Source: JAAZLS01 sp964463285 (GTDB lineage Bacteria; Bacillota; Dethiobacteria; DTU022). From it: DNA of 64,000 nt. The stretch is from positions 13,262 through 77,261 of the forward strand of contig CAYXBB010000001.1 of assembly GCA_964463285.1 (NCBI GenBank), read 5' to 3'. The notes beneath the pieces were generated by a model, which had not been told where the DNA came from, did no database searches, and saw only the letters and a program-made list of their open reading frames with translations. Every line of letters starts with the position of its first letter. Position 1 is the stretch's first letter. Shown piece after piece: positions 1 through 7,138 of this stretch. Position numbers and translations under genes: made by a program.

Positions 1-602
1 AGATCGTGAATCCCCGACAAGGTGGGCTCAGTAACCACCAGGGCCGCATCCACCCCGCCCAGAGAGGCAATCACCGGGCAGCCGATGCCGGGAGGCCCAT
101 CAATAATCAGATAGCGCTTTTTTTCTTCCGCGGCAATTTTTTTGGCCTTCTCCCGGATTGCCGTAACCAGCCTTCCGGAATTCTCTTCGGCCACCCCCAG
201 GCGGGCGTGAACCAGTTTCCCGTATGCAGTTTGCGAGATAAACCAGTGCCCGGAAACAACTTCGAGCATCTCGATGGCATTTTCCGGGCAGGCGCGGCTG
301 CAGACTCCGCAGCCTTCACAGCTAACCGGATCAACACGGTAGCGGCTTGAAATGGCCTCGAAACGGCAAAGTTCACGGCATAGTCCGCAGGCATTGCAAA
401 TTTCAAGATCAATTCCAGCTTTTTTAGAAGCACGGAACTCCTGTTTTTCCAGCTGCCGGGGCCTGGTAATCAGGCTTAAGTTGGGAGCATCCACATCAGC
501 ATCCACCAACACCGCATCTCCTCCAGCCAGAGCGGCAAAGCAGGCGGTGAGTGTTGTTTTCCCGGTTCCTCCCTTACCACTGATCACTACCAGTTCATTC
601 AT
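1..602 (-). CDS. MinD-superfamily ATPase with ferredoxin domain (partial, runs off left edge)
   Basis: The C-terminus is cut by the window edge; about 200 residues are visible. The N-terminus MNELVVISGKGGTGKTT holds a deviant Walker A motif (residues 7-16). An inserted 8-iron ferredoxin module follows with two cysteine clusters, CNACGLCRELC and CEGCGVCSRAC, then a Walker B-like LIIDGPPGIGCP. The family is MinD/ParA-like P-loop ATPases carrying two 4Fe-4S clusters, usually found in anaerobes beside NifX-like genes; the biochemical role is not established. The ATG overlaps the stop of the upstream homologous gene (ends at 595), so the two are probably translationally coupled. It is the second of a tandem pair of paralogues. 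Confidence 0.9.
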   Translation of the reverse strand, partial: MNELVVISGKGGTGKTTLTACFAALAGGDAVLVDADVDAPNLSLITRPRQLEKQEFRASKKAGIDLEICNACGLCRELCRFEAISSRYRVDPVSCEGCGVCSRACPENAIEMLEVVSGHWFISQTAYGKLVHARLGVAEENSGRLVTAIREKAKKIAAEEKKRYLIIDGPPGIGCPVIASLGGVDAALVVTEPTLSGIHD

Positions 603-1506
603 GATGCATCAACCTTCCCGTCCCCATAACTTGCTTCCCCAGATCGGTAAACACCTGTTTCCAGGAGTCAAAATGTTTGGCTGCCAGTTCGCCGCGAGCA
701 TAACAGGAAGCCAGTTCCCTATCAAATGGTATCTTTAGCAGAACCGGCACCCCTTCCTGGCGGCAGTACTGTTCAATGGAATTATTGTCACTGTTTTCCA
801 GGTAGCGGTTGATCACCACTCCGGCAGGGATGCCCATTACTCCTACCAGCTCCACCGCTAATTTTAAATCATGCAACCCAAAAGGGGTTGGCTCGGTTAC
901 CAAAAGGCAATAATCGCTGCCTTTAACAGTCTCCACCGCTGAACAGGAATTGCCCGGCGGAGCATCGATAATGGTCAGGCAAGCGGGATCCGTCATATCT
1001 TTGACTGCTTTTATCAAGGGTGGAGAAAGTGCCTCTCCCGGCTCAAGGCGCCCGTGTACAAATTGAACATCTCCATCTGCCCCCTGCCTCCCATTTCCTG
1101 TTCCCGTTTCCTGCCTCAGGTTTGTATAACCGGTTTCCAGTAGTCCGATAGATCTATCAATTTCAGTAATGGCTTTCTCCGGGCAGAAATAAGCACAGCC
1201 TCCGCAGCCGTGGCAGAGCTGTTCGAAAACCAACACGTTGCCCTTGGTCACCATTAACGCATTAAAGGCACATACCTCGGCGCACAGGCCGCAATATGTG
1301 CATTTTCCCATGTCTATTTCCGGCACAGGTATGGTTACCGGTCGACTGGTGTTGATCTCAGGTTTTAAAAACAGGTGGGCATTGGGTTCTTCCACATCGC
1401 AGTCTAAAAACTGCAACTTTGATTCGCTCTCTATCGTCTGCAATAAGTTGGTAGCCACAAAGGTTTTACCTGTTCCGCCTTTGCCACTAATTATACTAAT
1501 AATCAC
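595..1506 (-). CDS. MinD-superfamily ATPase with 4Fe-4S ferredoxin insert
   Basis: A 303-residue paralogue of the next gene downstream. Walker A SGKGGTGKTF lies near residues 7-16. Cysteine clusters CTYCGLCAEVC and CHGCGGCAYFC form the ferredoxin module, and the Walker B-like IIDAPPGNSCS follows. Expected to bind ATP and two 4Fe-4S clusters in the cytoplasm; partner and substrate are unknown. It starts at GTG with only a weak purine-rich site upstream. Residues around 130-147 (bases about 1077-1120) form a Gly/Gln/Asp-rich stretch encoded by a purine-rich low-complexity tract, which looks like an expansion between the ferredoxin domain and the second half of the ATPase. A 192-base spacer containing a REP-like sequence separates it from the NifX-like genes. 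Confidence 0.9.
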   Translation of the reverse strand: MIISIISGKGGTGKTFVATNLLQTIESESKLQFLDCDVEEPNAHLFLKPEINTSRPVTIPVPEIDMGKCTYCGLCAEVCAFNALMVTKGNVLVFEQLCHGCGGCAYFCPEKAITEIDRSIGLLETGYTNLRQETGTGNGRQGADGDVQFVHGRLEPGEALSPPLIKAVKDMTDPACLTIIDAPPGNSCSAVETVKGSDYCLLVTEPTPFGLHDLKLAVELVGVMGIPAGVVINRYLENSDNNSIEQYCRQEGVPVLLKIPFDRELASCYARGELAAKHFDSWKQVFTDLGKQVMGTGRLMHHE

Positions 1507-1563
1507 GGATATCTCTTCTTTCCAGGTTTGATAACCTGCCGGTTCCCATATTCTGTCTTTTTG

Positions 1564-1597
1564 AACTGAGGATCCTTTGCTCGCTCAGAATGACAAG
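1564..1597. repeat. REP-like interspersed sequence
   Basis: On the minus strand this reads TGTCATTCTGAGCGAGCAAA followed by GGATCCTCAG. It resembles a short interspersed sequence I recall from many bacterial genomes (TGTCATTCTGAGCG followed by A/G-rich text). It lies in the 192-base spacer between the MinD-ferredoxin genes and the NifX-like genes, and only one copy was noticed in the window. The assignment rests on recall, not a search. Confidence 0.4.
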
Positions 1598-1698
1598 ATT
1601 AGTTAACCGACCCCCGGCCTTATTTTTCCGACCGGGGCCGGATCTTAAATCTTCATCCATATCTTTAAGCGTTACATTTCCTTATTAATTATTAAAAA

Positions 1699-2079
1699 TT
1701 AGTTGCAATCGCAGCCTCCGGAGCCGTGTTCCCCGCTGCCGCGACCCTGGCCATGCTCACAAAGACTTTCCAGTGGTATAAGTTCCCCGGTTAAAAATGC
1801 CTCAACAGTTTGTTCCACCGGACCGGTAATGCCTATAATTACCTCGATATTCTTTTGGTTAAACAGGTCAATAGCCCTTCGGCCCATCCCTCCGGCAATA
1901 ATGCAGGATACCCCCCGCTCAGACAGGTACGCAGGCAGAAAACCGGGTTGGTGGCCCGGATTGGAGATAACCTCTTTAGAGATAATTTTATCTCCCTCCA
2001 CCTCCACCAGCGTGTATTCAGGGCAACGCCCAAAATGCTGGGCCACATGTCCCTGTTCGGTACTGATAGCAATTTTCAT
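1699..2079 (-). CDS. NifX/NifB-C-terminal-like (dinitrogenase iron-molybdenum cofactor family) protein
   Basis: A 126-residue protein of the small RNase H-fold family that includes NifX, NafY and the NifB C-terminus (MTH1175 type). Signatures are the start MKIAISTEQGHVAQHFGRCPEYTL, the IIAGGMGRRAIDLF loop and VEAFLTGEL near the end. The family binds iron-sulfur or cofactor precursors; no nitrogenase genes are visible, so a general iron-sulfur or metal carrier role is inferred. The last ~18 residues are a Gly/His/Cys tail (EHGQGRGSGEHGSGGCDCN) that could bind metal. A strong site (AGAAGGAGG) precedes the ATG. It follows a paralogue at 2094-2465 and lies in the same operon-like run as mrp, feoB and feoA. 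Confidence 0.88.
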   Translation of the reverse strand: MKIAISTEQGHVAQHFGRCPEYTLVEVEGDKIISKEVISNPGHQPGFLPAYLSERGVSCIIAGGMGRRAIDLFNQKNIEVIIGITGPVEQTVEAFLTGELIPLESLCEHGQGRGSGEHGSGGCDCN

Positions 2080-2093
2080 TACAATTCCTCCTT

Positions 2094-2465
2094 CTACTGA
2101 TTGGAACCAAAATGAGAATCGACTGTAGCGTCGGAAACCAGGGTAAGTTTGCCCTGGGAGAGCCGGTTGAAAGTTTCTTCTACCGTTCCGGCTATTCCGC
2201 TATAAATCTTGATTCCGGCCGCTTTGAGCGCGGTGACCGCGTTGGGACCCACATTACCCACCAACACCGCCTCCACCTTCTCTGAAAATAGCAGGCGGGC
2301 GGTTTGAGTTCCGGCTCCGCCGGAGGCAAGGGCACCGCTGTTGGGGATGGACTTGATTATCTCCCCGCTGTCCGAGTCCAGTATTACAAAGTAAGGGCAA
2401 CGCCCAAAACGTTGATCTACCGGCGAGGTTAAATCCTCGCCCTGTGCACAGATGGCTAATTTCAA
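2094..2465 (-). CDS. NifX/NifB-C-terminal-like protein (second paralogue)
   Basis: A 123-residue member of the dinitrogenase iron-molybdenum cofactor family. Visible signatures are KLAICAQGEDLTSPVDQRFG, RCPYFVILDSDSGE and VLVGNVGPNAVTALKAAGI. A longer reading starts at 2486, but GGGAGGAA lies 8 bases before the TTG at 2465 and gives MKLAICAQG, the usual family start. It lacks the Cys/His tail of the downstream paralogue. It sits between mrp (2502-3323) and the second NifX-like gene, suggesting the three proteins act together in iron-sulfur or metallocofactor handling; this is inference from context. Confidence 0.88.
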   Translation of the reverse strand: MKLAICAQGEDLTSPVDQRFGRCPYFVILDSDSGEIIKSIPNSGALASGGAGTQTARLLFSEKVEAVLVGNVGPNAVTALKAAGIKIYSGIAGTVEETFNRLSQGKLTLVSDATVDSHFGSNQ

Positions 2466-2501
2466 TTTAAATTCCTCCCAAGTCAAATGTTAAAATTCGA
2501 A

Positions 2502-3323
2502 TTAATGGTGACTTCCATCCTTTTTTTCCAGAAGAGCAGGAATCCGGTGTAAAAAATCAACCCGGTAATCCTCGATCTCGCCTCGATCTCCCAGTTTGGA
2601 GATTTCAGGATCCAGCGGGATTTCCCCCAATCGCCGGATTCCGGTGGCTGCCGATACCTTTTCAGACTGGCTTGGACCAAATAGTTCCAGTTTCTCTCCA
2701 CAATGAGGGCAATGCAGGCCGCTCATGTTTTCGATCAGGCCCAGTATGGGAACCTCCAGCATTCGGGCCATGTTGATCGCTTTCTTTACTACCATTACTG
2801 CCAGGTCCTGGGGGGAGGTAACGATAATCAGCCCGTCCAAAGGGAGCGATTGCAGCACGGTTAATGGAGCATCCCCGGTGCCGGGAGGCAGATCCACTAT
2901 CAGGTAATCCAGATTGCCCCAGAGCACATCGGTCCAAAATTGTTTTACCGCTCCGCCGATTAACGGCCCTCTCCAGATTACCGGATCTTCTTCCCGCGGC
3001 AGCAGCAGGTTAAGCGACATTATTTTTATCCCCAGCCTGCTGGATAGAGGCACAATTTTTCCTTCCTTTATCAATGGTTGCTGGCGAAGCCCAAATAAGG
3101 TTGGAATACTGGGGCCGGTAATATCTGCATCCATCAGGCCCACCTGGAATCCGTCTCGGGCCAGGCTCACCGCCAGCAAAGCGGATACCGATGACTTCCC
3201 CACCCCTCCTTTACCGCTCATCACCGCAATGGTATGACGGATCTGGCTGTGTTCAGGCTGAGCCAGTTTTTCCAGCAAAGCTTTGCTGCAATCAGCGTTC
3301 ATACAGGTTTCAGTTTCTTCCAT
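2502..3323 (-). CDS. mrp: Mrp/ApbC/NBP35-family iron-sulfur carrier ATPase
   Basis: A 273-residue P-loop ATPase that in characterised homologues carries and transfers 4Fe-4S clusters to apoproteins. Walker A SGKGGVGKSS lies at residues 36-45, DLPPGTGDAPLT is the switch/Walker B region, and the CPHC pair (GLHCPHCGEKL) is the conserved cluster-binding motif at the dimer interface. The N-terminus has two extra cysteines (ETCMNADCSK) recalling the NBP35-type extension. The C-terminus ends in GSHH. The ATG immediately follows the feoB stop (TAA ATG), so translation is probably coupled and the gene shares the iron-uptake transcript. Confidence 0.93.
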   Translation of the reverse strand: MEETETCMNADCSKALLEKLAQPEHSQIRHTIAVMSGKGGVGKSSVSALLAVSLARDGFQVGLMDADITGPSIPTLFGLRQQPLIKEGKIVPLSSRLGIKIMSLNLLLPREEDPVIWRGPLIGGAVKQFWTDVLWGNLDYLIVDLPPGTGDAPLTVLQSLPLDGLIIVTSPQDLAVMVVKKAINMARMLEVPILGLIENMSGLHCPHCGEKLELFGPSQSEKVSAATGIRRLGEIPLDPEISKLGDRGEIEDYRVDFLHRIPALLEKKDGSHH

Positions 3324-5198
3324 TTAGATCCCCCTTTTCCAGGTAGAAATGCTTGATTTTGATATGGCCAGATCTTCCCGACGGTCAGAAGTGCCGCCAA
3401 AAAGCACTAGTATCATTATACCCAATCCGACAAGCAACAAAGCCAGTAAGGTCGGTGGCAGCACGGTGTCCAGCAATAAGTTTGTCATACTTCCCACTGC
3501 CAATGAGGTACAAAACATCAAGAGCATCGCCGCTCCCAGGTCCCTGATTCCCAGTTCCTTGTAAAGAACAATAAAGGTGGCCGCACAGGGAAAATAGGTA
3601 ACCAGCACGATGGCTCCGGTAACAAACTGGCTGGCGTTCAAGCCCAATGGAACCAGCAGGGCCACCGCCACGTCTTTCCGCAGCAGGCCAATTATCAAGG
3701 TGGAGACCGCCTCCCCGGGAAGTCCCAGCATTCCCTGAACCAAGGGTGATAAAACCGCCGCCAGGAAATCAATAGCCCCGGAGATATACAGGAGATTGAC
3801 TAAAAGAATACCTGCGAATATAAAAGGCAGGGCCTCTCCCAAAAAATGATTTAGGCGCATCTGAAGCTTCTGAAGCTGGCTTTTAAGATGAGGCCACCGG
3901 TAAGGCGGTATTTCCATTATCATGGAGGGGGTATATCCCGGTAAAACCTGATCCAGGAACAAGCCCAGGGTAACCCAGATAAAAAACAGGGTAGCAAATA
4001 TCACGCTTAAATATGCACCGCCGTAACGGCCCACCAGTCCGATTACCATGGACATCTGGGCTGCGCAAGGAATGGTTATGGAGATCAAGGTGCAGGCCAG
4101 GAATCTCTCCCGCCGGCTTTCCAGGCTGCGGGCGGATATTATGGCCGGGACATTGCAGCCCAATCCCAGGATCATGGGAATGATTGCAAACCCGTGCAGT
4201 CCCAGACGGTGCATTATCCGATCAGCCATCACCGACAACCGGGGGAGGTACCCGCAGTCCTCCAGGAATCCCAGGGCCAGGTAGAACATGATCAAAAACG
4301 GCAACACCACCCCGAATACGATAAATACCCCGGTAGTAAGCAGTCCCATGGATTCTTCCAATAAGATCCGGCCCTGGCGGAGATTGCCAATTAGCAGGTT
4401 GTGCAAAAAACTATGTTCACCCAGTCGCCGGCCCAGGGAACTAATTGCCGGCAAATAGATCGGGTTAAAGAAGATGCGCAGCAGCAGTTCTTGAAGCCAT
4501 TCACCCAGGCCGATAATAAGTTTAAACGATAGAAAAAGGATAATAGCAGCCAGAGGAACCCCGGTAGACGGTTTTATACTGGCCAACTCCAGCTTTTCCA
4601 GCCAGGTGGGGTGGCGATGAGTAATCCTTTGGATCTTTCCTATTGCATAACCAATCCAGGCCCAACGTTCATCCGAAGACAAGGGATCAACCTTTCCGGC
4701 TACAGCCCGGTCCAGAGTAGCCACCAGTTGCGATAGCCCCTCCCCGCTTATGGCTACCGTGGGTATTACCGGCACCCCCAGCAGTTGCCGCAAGGCAGGG
4801 ATATCGATACGCACTCCCTTGTAAGCTGCCTCATCAACCATGTTTAACACTATTATCAAAGGAACCTTTTTCTCCAGCAGCTGGCGAGTCAGATAGAGAT
4901 TTCGTTCCAAGTTGGTAGCATCTACAACATTTATCACTGTATCGGCTGATTCAACCAGGTTGGCCGTAACCTGCTCCGCCCGGTTGGAGGGATCCAGGCT
5001 GTACGTTCCCGGGGAATCCAGCAGCTCATATTCCCGGTTCTTAACGGTCATTTGCCCGCGGGTAAATTCCACCGTAGTTCCCGGGTAATTGGAGATCACC
5101 ACCCGGGCTCCGGTAAGCTGAGAAAAGATCACGCTTTTCCCTACATTAGGGTTTCCAACCAGCACAATTTTTTTGTTTCTTACACTTACAGCGCTCAT
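3324..5198 (-). CDS. feoB: Ferrous iron transport GTPase/permease FeoB
   Basis: A 624-residue inner-membrane Fe(II) transporter. The N-terminal G domain shows GNPNVGKS (residues 15-22), the switch region around SNYPGTTVE, DSPGTYS (G3) and LNMVDEA (G4). A helical linker follows, then a multi-helix membrane region with two Gate-type repeats (around GLGCNVPAI and FPCAATFIVLY). It is somewhat shorter than many FeoB proteins. It lies 13 bases after feoA and directly abuts mrp. The ribosome binding site is weak, which fits coupling to feoA. Regulation by the DtxR-type repressor encoded upstream is inferred from the operator at 6022-6040. Confidence 0.96.
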   Translation of the reverse strand: MSAVSVRNKKIVLVGNPNVGKSVIFSQLTGARVVISNYPGTTVEFTRGQMTVKNREYELLDSPGTYSLDPSNRAEQVTANLVESADTVINVVDATNLERNLYLTRQLLEKKVPLIIVLNMVDEAAYKGVRIDIPALRQLLGVPVIPTVAISGEGLSQLVATLDRAVAGKVDPLSSDERWAWIGYAIGKIQRITHRHPTWLEKLELASIKPSTGVPLAAIILFLSFKLIIGLGEWLQELLLRIFFNPIYLPAISSLGRRLGEHSFLHNLLIGNLRQGRILLEESMGLLTTGVFIVFGVVLPFLIMFYLALGFLEDCGYLPRLSVMADRIMHRLGLHGFAIIPMILGLGCNVPAIISARSLESRRERFLACTLISITIPCAAQMSMVIGLVGRYGGAYLSVIFATLFFIWVTLGLFLDQVLPGYTPSMIMEIPPYRWPHLKSQLQKLQMRLNHFLGEALPFIFAGILLVNLLYISGAIDFLAAVLSPLVQGMLGLPGEAVSTLIIGLLRKDVAVALLVPLGLNASQFVTGAIVLVTYFPCAATFIVLYKELGIRDLGAAMLLMFCTSLAVGSMTNLLLDTVLPPTLLALLLVGLGIMILVLFGGTSDRREDLAISKSSISTWKRGI

Positions 5199-5211
5199 AG
5201 TAGTTTTCTTT

Positions 5212-5457
5212 TTACCTGTTCCCGGTTTCCGGCTCTATATAAATCCGGCAGGCCCGTCCATAACCCAGCGCTACCTGAGATCGATTGATCTCTATCACCA
5301 CCGGCCCTTTTTGGAATACTGAACTTAATTTAGTCACCTTTTGTCCCGGATAGAGACCCAGAGTCTGCAATCTGGCCGCCATCCCGCATCCGCCGCCTAT
5401 AGTCCTAACCGTGCCTGTTTGTCCGGGTTCCATTTTTGCCAGAGATACTAGTTTCAA
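5212..5457 (-). CDS. feoA: FeoA-family ferrous iron transport accessory protein
   Basis: An 81-residue SH3-like FeoA domain protein: KLVSLAKMEPGQTGTVRTI, then a glycine-rich loop and LQTLGLYPGQKVTKL, ending with GRACRIYIEP. FeoA is a small cytoplasmic partner needed for FeoB activity. An in-frame reading begins at 5487, but GAGGTG followed by a 6-base spacer points to the TTG at 5457, giving the standard family start MKLVSLAKM. It precedes feoB by 13 bases. Between it and the regulator gene (5498-5513) is a GTTA...TAAC imperfect repeat that may be a second weak operator. Confidence 0.92.
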   Translation of the reverse strand: MKLVSLAKMEPGQTGTVRTIGGGCGMAARLQTLGLYPGQKVTKLSSVFQKGPVVIEINRSQVALGYGRACRIYIEPETGNR

Positions 5458-5527
5458 TGTAAGCACCTCGTTCCGTAGCACCATCACAAAAAAATGTTAA
5501 GTTCAACTAACAGCCATGTTAATTATA

Positions 5528-5959
5528 TCACCTGCTATCAGGCTTTTCTCCCTCCGAAAAATTAAAGTTATTTGTGCAATATTCACCTTCCAACAAAAAT
5601 TTAATCAGCCGTTCAATGGTCTCACTGCTTACCGCATGTTCCATCAGGCAGGCATCTCTTTCCGCAACCTGGTTATCAAGGCCCAGCACCTCCACCAAAA
5701 AACTTCTCAACACCCGGTGACGTCTTCTTACTATTAATGCGCACCTTTGACCTTCATCAGTTAGTTCTACCGGCCCATAGTAATTTTGTTTTATCAGCCC
5801 TTGTTTCCGCAGCAGTTTTAAAGCCTGGGCCACACTGGGCTTGGTCAATTTTAGACGCTCAGCAATATCGGTTACCCTCACCGTGTCCTGCTGAAGCGAT
5901 AGATTCAAAATCTCCTCTAAATAATCTTGCAAGGAAGCGCTGATCGGCAACGGGGTCAC
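5528..5959 (-). CDS. DtxR/MntR-family metal-dependent transcriptional regulator
   Basis: A 143-residue regulator with an N-terminal winged helix (DYLEEILNLS...VRVTDIAERLKLTKPSVAQALKLL) and a C-terminal dimerisation/metal-binding domain. Metal ligands typical of the family are visible: GQRCALIVRRRHRVLRSFL, then CLMEHAVS and ETIERLIKFL. It lacks the SH3 domain of long DtxR/IdeR proteins, so in length it resembles MntR. A longer ORF begins at 6004, but AGGAG with an 8-base spacer selects the GTG at 5959. The gene heads the feoA-feoB-mrp run and a DtxR-like operator lies upstream, so it probably represses itself and the whole block when Fe(II) (or Mn(II)) is plentiful. Confidence 0.9.
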   Translation of the reverse strand: MTPLPISASLQDYLEEILNLSLQQDTVRVTDIAERLKLTKPSVAQALKLLRKQGLIKQNYYGPVELTDEGQRCALIVRRRHRVLRSFLVEVLGLDNQVAERDACLMEHAVSSETIERLIKFLLEGEYCTNNFNFSEGEKPDSR

Positions 5960-6021
5960 TGTACACACTCCTATTTGTCCGATTTCCCCGCAATTCGCAA
6001 GCATCGGTAGTGCAAGACGAC

Positions 6022-6040
6022 TTAAGTTAGTCTTACCTAA
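6022..6040 (-). promoter_or_regulatory. DtxR/IdeR-type operator upstream of the regulator-feoAB operon
   Basis: On the minus strand this 19-mer reads TTAGGTAAGACTAACTTAA. Against the DtxR/IdeR consensus TTAGGTTAGCCTAACCTAA it matches at 16 of 19 positions by hand count. It lies about 60 bases upstream of the regulator start, where a promoter would be expected. It indicates iron-responsive autoregulation of the regulator-feoA-feoB-mrp block. Confidence 0.7.
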
Positions 6041-6117
6041 CTTTTTTATATCTCATATACCCTTACCTGTCAAGTACTATTTATCCGGTCCTTCTGTGTG
6101 TTTCCTTTTTTCCAATA

Positions 6118-7134
6118 CTACAACTCCCTTTTGAAATGCTCCGCCACCTCCTGTAGAAGGGTAAACGAATTTTCTACAGTTTTCTCCCCGTCCAGGTTGA
6201 CCAGGCAACAGCGCGCCGGTGCCAGCCAGGCCTGGGAAAGGATCTGGCGCCGCGGTATTCCGGAACGCTCCAGGCTTTCCCAAAGGTCGTTTAACAAATC
6301 AATCATGGTGTGGGCGCTTTCTTCCCGGAACTCCTCAGTAAGGGTAGGGGTTATTCCCCATGAAATAATTCCTCCACGATTTAAAAACTGTTTGATCTGA
6401 TCTTTATAATGACTGAAAATATGTCCCCGGGCCAGTACATCCAGGGAAAGAATGTTAAGCGGCAATTCCAACAGGAATGACCAGTCAGGATTGCCGCAGA
6501 GGTGTACACCCTTGGGGCCCGGAAAGCTGTCAAGGAAAAGCCGGTAATCCTCCCTGGCTTTTTTATCAGTGTAACCGGTAAAGGCCATAAAGATCATCTC
6601 CAGTCCCGGCTCATCCACCCACACAAACGCTTCCGGATGTTTGCACTGCAGCTGGTTAAACTGGGCCTGTAATTTTTTGGCCACAAACTCAAATATTATC
6701 TGCCGGACTTCTTCATGATAGATCATGGGTCGCCTGTGCTCATCGGTAATTTTCAGACCATAACTTACCGGACCGATGCTCTGTCCGCGAATGTAACGGT
6801 ATTCGCGGAGATCCTTTTCCAGGAAACGATGAAATACTGCAGAATACCGGGGCGAGAGGCAAAAATATTCTTCATTATCCCACTGCAAAAACAGCTCTTC
6901 CAGTTCCCCATAGAATTTCTCCAAAGAAAACCAGACCACCCTTTTATCCGGATCCAGGGAAACTCCCGGAAAATGTTCGGATATTTGGGCATACATATCT
7001 TCAAAAAAATTTAATCGAGGCAGCTGAGGCCAGAAAGGTATGTCCAAGGATAGGGCCAACTGTAAAGCCTTTTCCACATCGGTGTGGGGCAAAATTCCCA
7101 TAGCGGTAGTCTGACAATTTCCTTCCAGTTTCAT
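6118..7134 (-). CDS. MetE/UROD-superfamily protein (methionine synthase-like)
   Basis: A 338-residue TIM-barrel protein of the cobalamin-independent methionine synthase / uroporphyrinogen decarboxylase superfamily. The start MKLEGNCQTTAMGILPHTD and VWVDEPGLEMIF fit the family; candidate zinc ligands are His and Cys in GVHLCGNPDW and Cys in LAPARCCLVN near the C-terminus. Such single-domain MetE-like proteins in anaerobes probably move methyl groups, but the substrate is unknown. The ORF could extend to 7335, but that region overlaps the HD gene; the ATG at 7134 lies 4 bases after the HD stop with GGAGG upstream. It probably forms a two-gene operon with the HD protein. Confidence 0.8.
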   Translation of the reverse strand: MKLEGNCQTTAMGILPHTDVEKALQLALSLDIPFWPQLPRLNFFEDMYAQISEHFPGVSLDPDKRVVWFSLEKFYGELEELFLQWDNEEYFCLSPRYSAVFHRFLEKDLREYRYIRGQSIGPVSYGLKITDEHRRPMIYHEEVRQIIFEFVAKKLQAQFNQLQCKHPEAFVWVDEPGLEMIFMAFTGYTDKKAREDYRLFLDSFPGPKGVHLCGNPDWSFLLELPLNILSLDVLARGHIFSHYKDQIKQFLNRGGIISWGITPTLTEEFREESAHTMIDLLNDLWESLERSGIPRRQILSQAWLAPARCCLVNLDGEKTVENSFTLLQEVAEHFKREL

Positions 7135-7138
7135 GCCT

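Noticed and set aside
1600..1660. CCCCGG...CCGGGG pairing as a terminator
   Set aside because: Only six base pairs with a long loop and no U-run on the minus strand.
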